Shown here: one piece after another, positions 6,925 through 13,079 of the stretch
How the letters are laid out: each line of letters begins with the position of its first letter
Position numbering within the stretch: the stretch's first letter is position 1
NCBI GenBank assembly: GCA_036555425.1
Contig: DATBLL010000086.1
Coordinates: 1 to 13,079 of the forward strand
Direction: 5' to 3'
Length of the DNA: 13,079 nt
Source: SBBV01 sp036555425
Lineage (GTDB): Bacteria > Pseudomonadota > Alphaproteobacteria > Bin65
The notes under the pieces: generated by a model
Database searches by the model: none
What the model saw: the letters and a program-made list of their open reading frames with translations, nothing else
Told to the model about the DNA's origin: nothing
Position numbers and translations under genes: made by a program

Positions 6925-7332
6925 GTGACAGCGCCGCCGCAAGGGCAGGGATTCCACGTCGACACCGTCCGCCTCGTCGTCGCGAGCTGGGTGGAAGCGA
7001 TGCACGCCTTCGAGGGGCAGCGCTATCAGCAGCAATTGGCCGAAGTGACCTGCGCCGGTCTGTCCTGGATAGTTGAAGATCGGCTGGCCGGCGTCAATGC
7101 GCCGGAATGGCCGAAACTCTGCGACGAGTTGCTGTCGAGCATCGAGGGCGGGACGCCTGAAGGCTTCGCCGAGGCGCTGCGTGGCTATGACGGCATGGCG
7201 ACGCTCGCGGCCGGCATCGTCGAGCTGGCCGGCGAGGAGAAGATCGACCTCGTGGAGTTCGCGGCCGCCTTGAAGCACGCTGGCACGCTCGCGCGCCAAG
7301 TGGCGGCGATCAGGCAGGGCGGCGCCTCGTAG
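6925..7332 (+). CDS. uncharacterised 135-residue protein between coxM and coxD
   Basis: I do not recognise this protein. It is the only plus-strand gene inside the cox region, divergent from coxD and convergent with coxM. Codon use is clearly coding in this frame, while the antisense frame is Arg-rich shadow. The predicted product is soluble, acidic and mostly helical, with no signal peptide, membrane segment or Cys metal motif. The N-terminal half has VRLVVASWVEAMHAFEG; the C-terminal half is an alternating hydrophobic/acidic helix series. I chose GTG 6925 because GGGAG lies 9 bases upstream (6911-6915) and the upstream open frame is Arg-rich and unlike protein. The TAG stop is supplied by a GTAGGGGC palindrome. 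It could be a helical regulator or assembly partner of the cox cluster, or an unrelated inserted gene; nothing in the sequence decides this. Confidence 0.7.
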   Translation: MTAPPQGQGFHVDTVRLVVASWVEAMHAFEGQRYQQQLAEVTCAGLSWIVEDRLAGVNAPEWPKLCDELLSSIEGGTPEGFAEALRGYDGMATLAAGIVELAGEEKIDLVEFAAALKHAGTLARQVAAIRQGGAS

Positions 7333-7351
7333 GGGCGCGCTGCGCGCGCCC
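7329..7351. repeat. GTAGGGGC-type palindrome at the stop of the 135-residue gene
   Basis: GTAGGGGCGCGC opens an 8-base perfect inverted repeat (GGGCGCGC 7333-7340 / GCGCGCCC 7344-7351, loop TGC). The TAG at 7330-7332 is the stop codon of the upstream plus-strand gene. This is the same design as at 56-80, where GTAGGGGC on the other strand supplies the cyclase stop, though the stem sequence differs. It may act as a mRNA 3' end structure. No T tract is present. Confidence 0.55.
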
Positions 7352-7375
7352 TCCGTCCGCGAGCACGCGACCTGC

Positions 7376-7399
7376 GGGGGCGCACGGCTGTGCGCCCCC
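7376..7399. terminator. strong hairpin between convergent genes
   Basis: A perfect 10-base stem (GGGGGCGCAC / GTGCGCCCCC) with a GGCT loop lies in the 81-base gap between the 135-residue plus-strand gene and coxM, 14 bases from the coxM stop. Its position between convergent ends suits a bidirectional transcription stop, but no U tract follows in either direction. With the neighbouring palindrome at 7333-7351 it may instead be one half of a composite REP-like element. Confidence 0.5.
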
Positions 7400-7413
7400 A
7401 CGTGTGAGACGCC

Positions 7414-8214
7414 TTACCCTCCGATCGCCGCGGCGACGGCGCGCTTGGCCATTATCGTCACCAGATGCGCGCGGTATTCGGCGCTGGCGTGGATGTCCTC
7501 GTTGAGGCCGTCGGTCGGAATCGCGATGCCGGCGACCGCTTCGGGCGCGAACTTCTTGGCCAGCGCCGCCTCCATCGCCGGCACGCGGAACACCGAGCCG
7601 CCGGCGCCCGTCACCGCCACGCGCACGCCGTTCGCCGTCTCGGCCACGAACACGCCGACGATGGCGTAGCGCGAGGCCGGGTTCGGGAACTTCATGTAGG
7701 CGGCGCGCTTCGGAATTGGAAACTCGACCGCCTTCACGATCTCGCCGCGCTTCAGCGCCGTCTCGAACATGCCGATGAAGAACTTGTCGGCCGGGATCTT
7801 GCGCTGGCTCGTCACCACCGTGGCGCCGAGGCCGATCAGGCCCGCGGGATAGTCCGCCGCCGGATCGTTGTTCGAGATCGAGCCGCCGATCGTGCCGCGG
7901 TTGCGCACCGCCGGGTCGCCGATGCCGTCGGCCAACTGGGCGAGCGCAGGGATCGCCTTCTTGACCGCCGCCGACGAAGCGACGGCGCCGTGCGTCGTCA
8001 TCGCGCCGATGACGACGCCGGCCTTGCTCGCCTTGATCCCGACCAGCTCCTTCATCTCGGCGAGATCGACGACGTGCGAGAGCTTGGCGAGCCGGAGCTT
8101 CAAGGTCGGGATGAGCGTCATCCCGCCGGCCATGAGCTTCGCGTCCTTCCTCTTCTTGAGCGTGTCGGCCGCCTTGGCGAGCGTCTTCGGTCTCTCGTAT
8201 TGGAACTCGTACAT
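7414..8214 (-). CDS. coxM: form II CO-dehydrogenase-like FAD subunit (CoxM)
   Basis: 266-residue FAD-binding subunit of a molybdenum hydroxylase. It receives electrons from the CoxS Fe-S clusters and passes them to the acceptor. The FAD-contacting motifs of this family are visible: AGGMTL at 29-34 and TIGGSISNNDPAADYP at 108-123. A CO-dehydrogenase flavoprotein C-terminal domain follows from about 165. Length is close to the 270-290 usual for CoxM. The ATG at 8214 lies 11 bases after the coxL stop, and GGGAG in that gap is placed 6 bases upstream; the longer open frame to 8925 is coxL shadow. It is the last gene of the S-L-M group and ends 81 bases from a convergent gene. Confidence 0.95.
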   Translation of the reverse strand: MYEFQYERPKTLAKAADTLKKRKDAKLMAGGMTLIPTLKLRLAKLSHVVDLAEMKELVGIKASKAGVVIGAMTTHGAVASSAAVKKAIPALAQLADGIGDPAVRNRGTIGGSISNNDPAADYPAGLIGLGATVVTSQRKIPADKFFIGMFETALKRGEIVKAVEFPIPKRAAYMKFPNPASRYAIVGVFVAETANGVRVAVTGAGGSVFRVPAMEAALAKKFAPEAVAGIAIPTDGLNEDIHASAEYRAHLVTIMAKRAVAAAIGG

Positions 8215-8225
8215 CTTCGTCTCCC

Positions 8226-10601
8226 TTACTTCGCGGCCTTCTTCTTGGCTTTGCGGATCGCCGACCAGACGCGGTGCGGCGTGGCGGGCATCTCGACCTT
8301 GTCGACGCCGACGGCGCGGAGCGCATCGTGTACCGCGTTCATCACCGCGGCGGGCGCCGCGATCGCGCCGGCCTCGCCACAGCCCTTGACGCCGAGCGGA
8401 TTCAGCGGCGAGGGCACTTCGATGGTGCCGACCTTGAAGCTCGGCACGTTGTCGGCGCGCGGCATGGTGTAATCCATATAGGAGCCGCTCTCGAGTTGAC
8501 CCTCGGCGTCGTAGACGGTGCCCTCCAGCAGCGCCTGGCCGACGCCCTGGACGATGCCGCCATGGACTTGGCCCTCGACGATCATCGGGTTGATGACCTT
8601 CCCGAAATCGTCGACCGCGGCGTAGTTCACGATCTCGGTCGTGCCGGTCTCGGGATCGATCTCGACCTCGCAGATGTGCGTGCCGGCGGGGAACGAGAAG
8701 TTGAGCGGGTCGAAGAACGCCGTCTCCTCGAAGCCGGGCTCGAGGTCCTTGGGGTAGTTGTGCGGCACGTAGGCGGTGAACGCCACCTGCGCGATGTTGA
8801 CCTCTTTGTCCGTGCCGACGACGCGGAACTTGCCGTCGCGGAACTCGATGTCGTGCGGCGAGGCCTCCAGCAGGTGGCCCGCGATCTTCTTGCCCTTCTC
8901 GATGATCTTGTCGGCGGCCTTGCACACGGCGGAGAGCCCGACCGCGGCCGAGCGCGACCCGTAGGTGCCCATGCCGAACGGAGTCTTGGCCGTGTCGCCG
9001 TGCACGATCTCGACGCTCTCGAACGGCACGCCGAGCCGGTCGGCGACGACCTGGGCATAGGTCGTCTCGTGGCTCTGCCCGTGCGCGTGGGTGCCGACAT
9101 GGACGGTGACGTTGCCGGTCGGATTGAAGCGCACGGTCGCCGATTCCCAGAGGCCGACGCCGCCGCCGAGCGCGCCCACCGCGGCCGAGGGCGCGATGCC
9201 GCAGGCCTCGATGTAGGAGGAATAGCCGAGCCCCCTCAGCTTGCCGCGCTTCTTGGCCTCGGCCTTCCGCTGCGCGAAGCCGGGCACGTCGGCGAGCTTC
9301 AGTGCCTCGCGCATCGCGCGCGGGAAGTCGCCGCAGTCGTATTGGTGGATGACCGGCGTCGTGTAGGGGAACTCGTTAGGCTGCACGAAGTTGCGCCGCC
9401 GCAGCTCGTCGGGCGAGAGCTTGAGCTTCGCCGCCGCTTCCTCGACCAGGCGCTCGACGACGAAGGTCGCCTCGGGCCGGCCCGCGCCGCGATAGGCATC
9501 GACGGGCGTGGTGTTGGTGAACACACCCTGCACGTCGCAATAGATGACCGGCGTCTTGTACTGGCCGGCCAAGAGCGTCGCGTAGAGATAGGTGGGGATC
9601 GCCGAGGAGAAGGTCGAAAGATAGGCGCCGAGATTGGCGACGGTATTGACGCGCATCGCCAAGAACTTGCCCTCCTTATCTAGGGCAAGTTCCGCCGTGG
9701 TCACGTGGTCGCGGCCATGCGCGTCGGAGAGGAAGCTCTCGCTGCGCTCGGCCGTCCACTTCACGGGGCGGCCGACCTTCTTGGCGGCCCAGAGCGCCAC
9801 GGTTTCCTCGGGGTAGATGAAGATCTTGGAGCCGAAGCCGCCGCCCACGTCGGGCGCGATCACGCGCAGCTTGTGCTCGGGCGCGATGCCGATGAAGGCC
9901 GAGAGCACGAGGCGGGCCACGTGCGGGTTCTGCGAGGTGGTGTGCAGCGTGAATTCGCCGTTGCCGGCGTCGTATTCGGCGATGGCGGCGCGCGGCTCGA
10001 TCGCGTTGGGCACGAGCCGGTTGTTGACGAATTGCAGCTTCACCGTGTGCGCGGCGCCGGCGAAGGCGGCGTCGGTCTTGGCCTTGTCGCCGAGCTCCCA
10101 ATCGTAGCAGAGGTTGTTGGGCGCCTCGGCGTGGAGCTGCGGCTGACCCGCTTTATGCGCCGTGGCCGTATCGACGACGGCGGGCAGGGTCTTGTAGTCG
10201 ACGTCGACGGCTTCGGCGCCGTCCTTGGCGGCGGCGAGCGTCTCGCCGAGCACGACGGCGACGTGGTCGCCGACATAGCGGACCTTCTTCACGGCGAGCG
10301 CGGGGTGGGGCGGCGCCTTGTGCGGGCTGCCGTCCTTGCCCTTGATCACCCAGCCGCAGATGAGCGTGCCGATCTTGTCGCCGGCAAGCTCGTCGCCGGT
10401 CAGCACCGCGACGACGCCGGGGACCTTCAGCGCCTTCGCCTTGTTGATCTTGCGGATCTCGGCGTGGGCGTGGGGCGAGCGGACGAACGCCGCGTAGAGC
10501 TGATGCGGGCGGCCGAAATCGTCGAGATAGTGGCCCTTGCCGGTGATGAAGCGGAGGTCTTCCGTGCGCTTGACGGCGCGGCCGATGCTCATGTCGGTCA
10601 T
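8226..10601 (-). CDS. coxL: form II CO-dehydrogenase-like Mo-binding large subunit (CoxL)
   Basis: 791-residue molybdenum-binding catalytic subunit of the xanthine oxidase family, full length for CoxL. Landmarks are GRAVKRTEDLRFITGKGHYLDD at the N-terminus (7-28), GGGFGSK at 253-259, HAHGQSHETTYAQ in the cofactor-binding half, VEGQVHGGIVQGVGQALLEG, and KGCGEAG with E743 as the catalytic glutamate that contacts Mo. The loop at 369-375 reads AYRGAGR. True CO-oxidising form I enzymes have AYXCSFR there, with the Cys that binds copper; that Cys is missing, so this is form II. Form II substrates are not established; aldehydes, heterocycles or other small molecules are possible, and CO oxidation should not be assumed. 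The ATG at 10601 lies 4 bases after the coxS stop, preceded by AAGGGG in the coxS end. There is no signal peptide, so it is cytoplasmic. Confidence 0.96.
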   Translation of the reverse strand: MTDMSIGRAVKRTEDLRFITGKGHYLDDFGRPHQLYAAFVRSPHAHAEIRKINKAKALKVPGVVAVLTGDELAGDKIGTLICGWVIKGKDGSPHKAPPHPALAVKKVRYVGDHVAVVLGETLAAAKDGAEAVDVDYKTLPAVVDTATAHKAGQPQLHAEAPNNLCYDWELGDKAKTDAAFAGAAHTVKLQFVNNRLVPNAIEPRAAIAEYDAGNGEFTLHTTSQNPHVARLVLSAFIGIAPEHKLRVIAPDVGGGFGSKIFIYPEETVALWAAKKVGRPVKWTAERSESFLSDAHGRDHVTTAELALDKEGKFLAMRVNTVANLGAYLSTFSSAIPTYLYATLLAGQYKTPVIYCDVQGVFTNTTPVDAYRGAGRPEATFVVERLVEEAAAKLKLSPDELRRRNFVQPNEFPYTTPVIHQYDCGDFPRAMREALKLADVPGFAQRKAEAKKRGKLRGLGYSSYIEACGIAPSAAVGALGGGVGLWESATVRFNPTGNVTVHVGTHAHGQSHETTYAQVVADRLGVPFESVEIVHGDTAKTPFGMGTYGSRSAAVGLSAVCKAADKIIEKGKKIAGHLLEASPHDIEFRDGKFRVVGTDKEVNIAQVAFTAYVPHNYPKDLEPGFEETAFFDPLNFSFPAGTHICEVEIDPETGTTEIVNYAAVDDFGKVINPMIVEGQVHGGIVQGVGQALLEGTVYDAEGQLESGSYMDYTMPRADNVPSFKVGTIEVPSPLNPLGVKGCGEAGAIAAPAAVMNAVHDALRAVGVDKVEMPATPHRVWSAIRKAKKKAAK

Positions 10602-10605
10602 GGCA

Positions 10606-11085
<480 letters not shown>

Positions 11086-11151
11086 TTTCGCAGCCCTCCC
11101 AAGTGCGCGGCGTCCGCTTCGGGGCGCGGGCCGCGTGTACGAATTGGGGTC

Positions 11152-11179
11152 AGTCTAGAGGCGAGGCGTAACGCGTCAA
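11152..11179 (-). promoter_or_regulatory. candidate sigma70-like promoter for coxSLM
   Basis: On the minus strand TTGACG (11179-11174) and TAGACT (11157-11152) are separated by 16 bases. They match the consensus at 5/6 and 4/6 positions. The -35 box contains the TGA stop of the 43-residue membrane gene, leaving about 66 bases between the -10 box and the coxS ATG. It is the best promoter-like pair in the spacer, seen by eye only. Confidence 0.4.
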
Positions 11180-11307
11180 GCCGCGAACGACGAGCGCCCC
11201 ACATACATCAGCAGTGCAACAATCGCCGCGGTCAGCAGCAGCATCCAGAGCCAGAGCGGCAGCGCCGGACGCCGCCGCTCGGCGGGGTCGTGTTGCGGCG
11301 CTGTCAC
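11176..11307 (-). CDS. 43-residue single-pass membrane protein coupled to coxG
   Basis: Small protein with a hydrophilic N-terminus containing RRR (11-13), one hydrophobic helix (about 16-35, PLWLWMLLLTAAIVALLMYV) and a short tail (GRSSFAA). The positive charges before the helix predict N-in/C-out topology. The GTG start at 11307 overlaps the coxG TGA stop as GTGA, the classic layout for translational coupling. Some CoxG proteins carry a linker and C-terminal membrane helix on the same chain; here the helix is a separate ORF in the -1 frame relative to coxG. It may therefore be a detached CoxG membrane anchor. A sequencing or evolutionary frameshift could also explain the split. It is too short for most gene finders, but its composition and overlap make it credible. 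Confidence 0.68.
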   Translation of the reverse strand: MTAPQHDPAERRRPALPLWLWMLLLTAAIVALLMYVGRSSFAA

Positions 11308-11792
11308 TGCGCCTGGCCCTCGGCCGCGATGGCGACCTTCTCGGCGGCGGTGCCGGGCGCCACCGTCTCGGCGAACTTCTTGAAGAAGTCGTCGGCCAGT
11401 TTCCGCGCGGTGCCTAGCACGAGGCGCGAGCCGATCTGCGCGAGCTTGCCGCCGACCTTGGCATCCGCGTCGTATGCCAGCACCGTGGCGCCGCCGTCGT
11501 CGCTGAGCGTGACTTTGGCGCCACCCTTGGCGAAGCCGGCGACGCCGCCCTTGCCCTCGCCGACGATGCGATAGCTGTTGGGCGGATCGAGGTCTTGGAG
11601 CGTGACGGCGCCCGAGAACTTGGCGCTCACCGGCCCGACCTTGGCCTTGATCGTGGCGGTGAAGGCGTTCTCGCCCTCGCGCTCGAGCTTCTCGCAGCCG
11701 GGCAGGCATTTCTTGAGGATGTCGGGATCGTTGAGCGCGGCCCAGACCTGCTCGCGCGTGGCCGCGATCTTGTAGGCGCCTTTGATTTCCAT
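11304..11792 (-). CDS. coxG: CoxG family SRPBCC protein
   Basis: 162-residue protein of the CoxG family (SRPBCC/START-like helix-grip fold). The usual start MEIKGAYKIAATREQVWAALNDPDILKKCLPGCEKLE (1-37) is clear, as are the middle strands around GPVSAKFSGAVTL and the closing amphipathic helix with LVLGTARKLADDFFKKFAE (124-142). CoxG proteins tie CO-dehydrogenase to the membrane, and work on mycobacteria that I recall assigns them quinone binding. A comparable role for this form II enzyme is inferred. The ATG at 11792 has a GAGGGA/GAGG-like site upstream. It is the first gene of the minus-strand run and overlaps the 43-residue membrane gene by 4 bases. The C-terminal 20 residues are Ala-rich linker, as expected before a membrane anchor. 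Confidence 0.92.
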   Translation of the reverse strand: MEIKGAYKIAATREQVWAALNDPDILKKCLPGCEKLEREGENAFTATIKAKVGPVSAKFSGAVTLQDLDPPNSYRIVGEGKGGVAGFAKGGAKVTLSDDGGATVLAYDADAKVGGKLAQIGSRLVLGTARKLADDFFKKFAETVAPGTAAEKVAIAAEGQAQ

Positions 11793-11818
11793 CGAGGTCC
11801 CTCAGCACGCTGCGCGGC

Positions 11819-11847
11819 AAATTAGGCGCCGCCGGTCGCGCCGACAA
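11819..11847 (-). promoter_or_regulatory. weak candidate promoter for coxG
   Basis: On the minus strand TTGTCG (11847-11842) and TAATTT (11824-11819) are separated by 17 bases, matching the consensus at 4/6 and 3/6, with the -10 box 26 bases before the coxG ATG. AAATTA is the only A/T-rich patch in the 168-base divergent spacer (11793-11960) between coxG and the SGNH gene. The rest of the spacer is GC-rich and shows nothing else I can name. Confidence 0.22.
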
Positions 11848-11960
11848 GGCGCGTGTAGGCGCGCGCGTGCCGGCACGCCTGCGCCGCGGACCGAGACCCT
11901 TGCGCGGGCGCCAAGGGCGCGGCAATCATCCGCCCGGCCGCGCGAGAACCTGCCACGCGA

Positions 11961-13079
11961 ATGACAAAGCCCGCATCTGCTGCCCCGCGGCGAACGCTGC
12001 GCGCGCGCCTAGCCAGGTGGGCGCGCGTGGCGCTGGGCAATCTGGCGGTCCTCGCCGTGCTGACCGTCATCGGCGAGCTGATCTTGGGCACCTGGATCTT
12101 CGGCACCAATCTCGGCACGCTCAACGTCCACACCAACGTCCATCTGCTGATCGCGGATAGTCCTTACTACCCGCCCGGCACCGTCGCCCGTTACAACCGC
12201 GACCGGTTCGGCCTGCGCGGCGACTATGGCGGCGACCCGGCGCGGATCGAGCTGCTGGCCGTGGGCGGCAGCACCACCGCCGAAGTCACCGTCGGCGACG
12301 AGGACGCGTGGACGAGCGTGCTGCAGCGCACGCTGCGCGCCGAGGGACGGCCGCTCACCGTCGCCAATGCCGGCGTCGATGGGCATTCGACGGCCGGCCA
12401 CATCCGCGGCATCGATCTCTGGTTCGGCAGGATCCCGGGCCTGAAGCCGCGCTACATGCTCTATTTCATCGGCGTGAACGACCGCGGTGTTGCGCCCGAC
12501 ACGCTGACCGGCCCCGACTCGCTGGCGCACGACACCGCCTACAAGCGCATCCGCACCTTCGTCGAGAACAACAGCGCGATCGTCCGCGGCATCCGCACGG
12601 TGCGGGGCTGGCTCGCCGCGCGGCGCATCGGCGTGCATCACGGCAGCGGCAAGGCGGAGACGAAAGACACGCGCTGGGTTCCGGCGCGCGTGCCGCCCGA
12701 TCTCGGCGAGCGCCTGGCGGCCAATTTGAGGGGCTACGGCCAGAGGCTGCGCGCGCTGCATGCGAAGACGCTGGCCTTCGGCGCTACGCCCATCTACGTC
12801 ACGCAGCGCAATGGCGACGGCCGCGCCGCCGAAGGCGTCGCCGATGGCGCGCTGCAGGAGATCGAGGGCAGCGGCGGCGGGCGCACCTTCGCCGAGCTCG
12901 CGCTCTACAATGCCGAGCTCTTGCGCTTCTGCGCCGAGGCCAAGGCGCATTGTGTCGATCTCGCGGCCGAGCTGCGCTTCGGTCCCGGCGACTACTACGA
13001 TTCCGTCCACACTACCCCGCAAGGCTCGCGCAAGATCGGGACCTATCTCGCCGCAAAGATTCTTCCGCTGATCCGTTAG
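11961..13079 (+). CDS. membrane-anchored SGNH/GDSL-type hydrolase-like protein
   Basis: 372-residue protein with an Arg-rich N-terminus followed by one hydrophobic helix (about 24-47), predicting an inner-membrane anchor with the rest in the periplasm. The SGNH catalytic blocks are recognisable: GGST with nucleophile S104, the oxyanion glycine G138 in NAGVDGHST, GVND with N173, and DSVH with D347 and H350 near the C-terminus. The enzyme could be an esterase, deacetylase or transacylase on a cell-surface glycan or lipid; the sequence does not show which. The ATG at 11961 has only a weak purine patch upstream. The stop codon is the last base triplet of the window, so the gene is complete. It diverges from coxG and has no evident functional tie to the cox genes. 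Confidence 0.8.
   Translation: MTKPASAAPRRTLRARLARWARVALGNLAVLAVLTVIGELILGTWIFGTNLGTLNVHTNVHLLIADSPYYPPGTVARYNRDRFGLRGDYGGDPARIELLAVGGSTTAEVTVGDEDAWTSVLQRTLRAEGRPLTVANAGVDGHSTAGHIRGIDLWFGRIPGLKPRYMLYFIGVNDRGVAPDTLTGPDSLAHDTAYKRIRTFVENNSAIVRGIRTVRGWLAARRIGVHHGSGKAETKDTRWVPARVPPDLGERLAANLRGYGQRLRALHAKTLAFGATPIYVTQRNGDGRAAEGVADGALQEIEGSGGGRTFAELALYNAELLRFCAEAKAHCVDLAAELRFGPGDYYDSVHTTPQGSRKIGTYLAAKILPLIR

Noticed and set aside
6895..7401. 168-codon minus-strand open frame opposite the 135-residue gene
   Set aside because: The plus-strand frame has normal codon use, a plausible ribosome site and a protein-like composition. The minus frame is Arg-rich and would read through both terminal palindromes.
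8274..9683. 469-codon plus-strand open frame
   Set aside because: Antisense shadow of coxL, which has full-length family motifs on the other strand.
8226..10601. Calling the enzyme a genuine CO dehydrogenase
   Set aside because: The active-site loop is AYRGAGR, lacking the copper-ligand Cys of form I. CO oxidation cannot be claimed from sequence.

Overview
The window is a very GC-rich, densely coded stretch of a bacterial chromosome. Nearly every gene shows a strong G/C preference at third codon positions, and long antisense shadow ORFs are everywhere. Gene content and order fit an alphaproteobacterium (Hyphomicrobiales/Rhodospirillales-like). This is inferred from the form II cox operon, the split XdhC pair next to a molybdopterin-binding/NTP-transferase fusion, and a CyaC-type cyclase known from rhizobia. 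There is no rRNA or marker gene to fix the taxon. No stretch longer than about 170 bases lacks a gene.

Layout. Most genes lie on the minus strand and read from high to low coordinates. First comes coxG (11792-11304), overlapped by a 43-residue single-pass membrane protein (11307-11176). Then come the three structural genes of a molybdenum hydroxylase in the order coxS-coxL-coxM (11085-7414). CoxL carries AYRGAGR (residues 369-375), the signature of form II, and the S-L-M order is also that of form II. So this is a CO-dehydrogenase-like enzyme whose true substrate is unknown, not a proven CO oxidiser. A plus-strand gene for an unrecognised 135-residue protein (6925-7332) separates the structural genes from the maturation genes. 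These follow on the minus strand: coxD (MoxR AAA+ ATPase), coxE (VWA protein), a short XdhC N-terminal-domain protein, an XdhC Rossmann-domain protein, a molybdopterin-binding/MocA-like fusion, and a CyaC-like membrane adenylate cyclase with a [2Fe-2S] domain (1804-77). Their junctions are tight (4- to 37-base gaps or short overlaps), except for a 111-base coxD-coxE spacer that holds a large inverted repeat. At the right end a plus-strand, membrane-anchored SGNH/GDSL-type protein (11961-13079) diverges from coxG.

How the genes work together. CoxS, CoxL and CoxM form the Fe-S/Mo/FAD enzyme. The MocA-like fusion and the XdhC pair are expected to make and load the molybdopterin cytosine dinucleotide cofactor. 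CoxD and CoxE are the ATPase/VWA chaperone pair that finishes the active site. CoxG, with its small membrane partner, probably ties the enzyme to the membrane and the quinone pool. The cyclase has a histidine-bearing six-helix anchor like that of the quinone-responsive CyaC of Sinorhizobium meliloti, so the locus may couple quinone redox state to cAMP. That link is an inference from gene neighbourhood.

Non-coding highlights. Short GC-rich palindromes beginning GTAGGGGC occur at two gene ends, and in both cases they supply the TAG stop codon. A 29-base inverted repeat (28/29 paired), each arm made of three 8-base units, fills the coxD-coxE gap. A plausible sigma70-like promoter precedes coxS.
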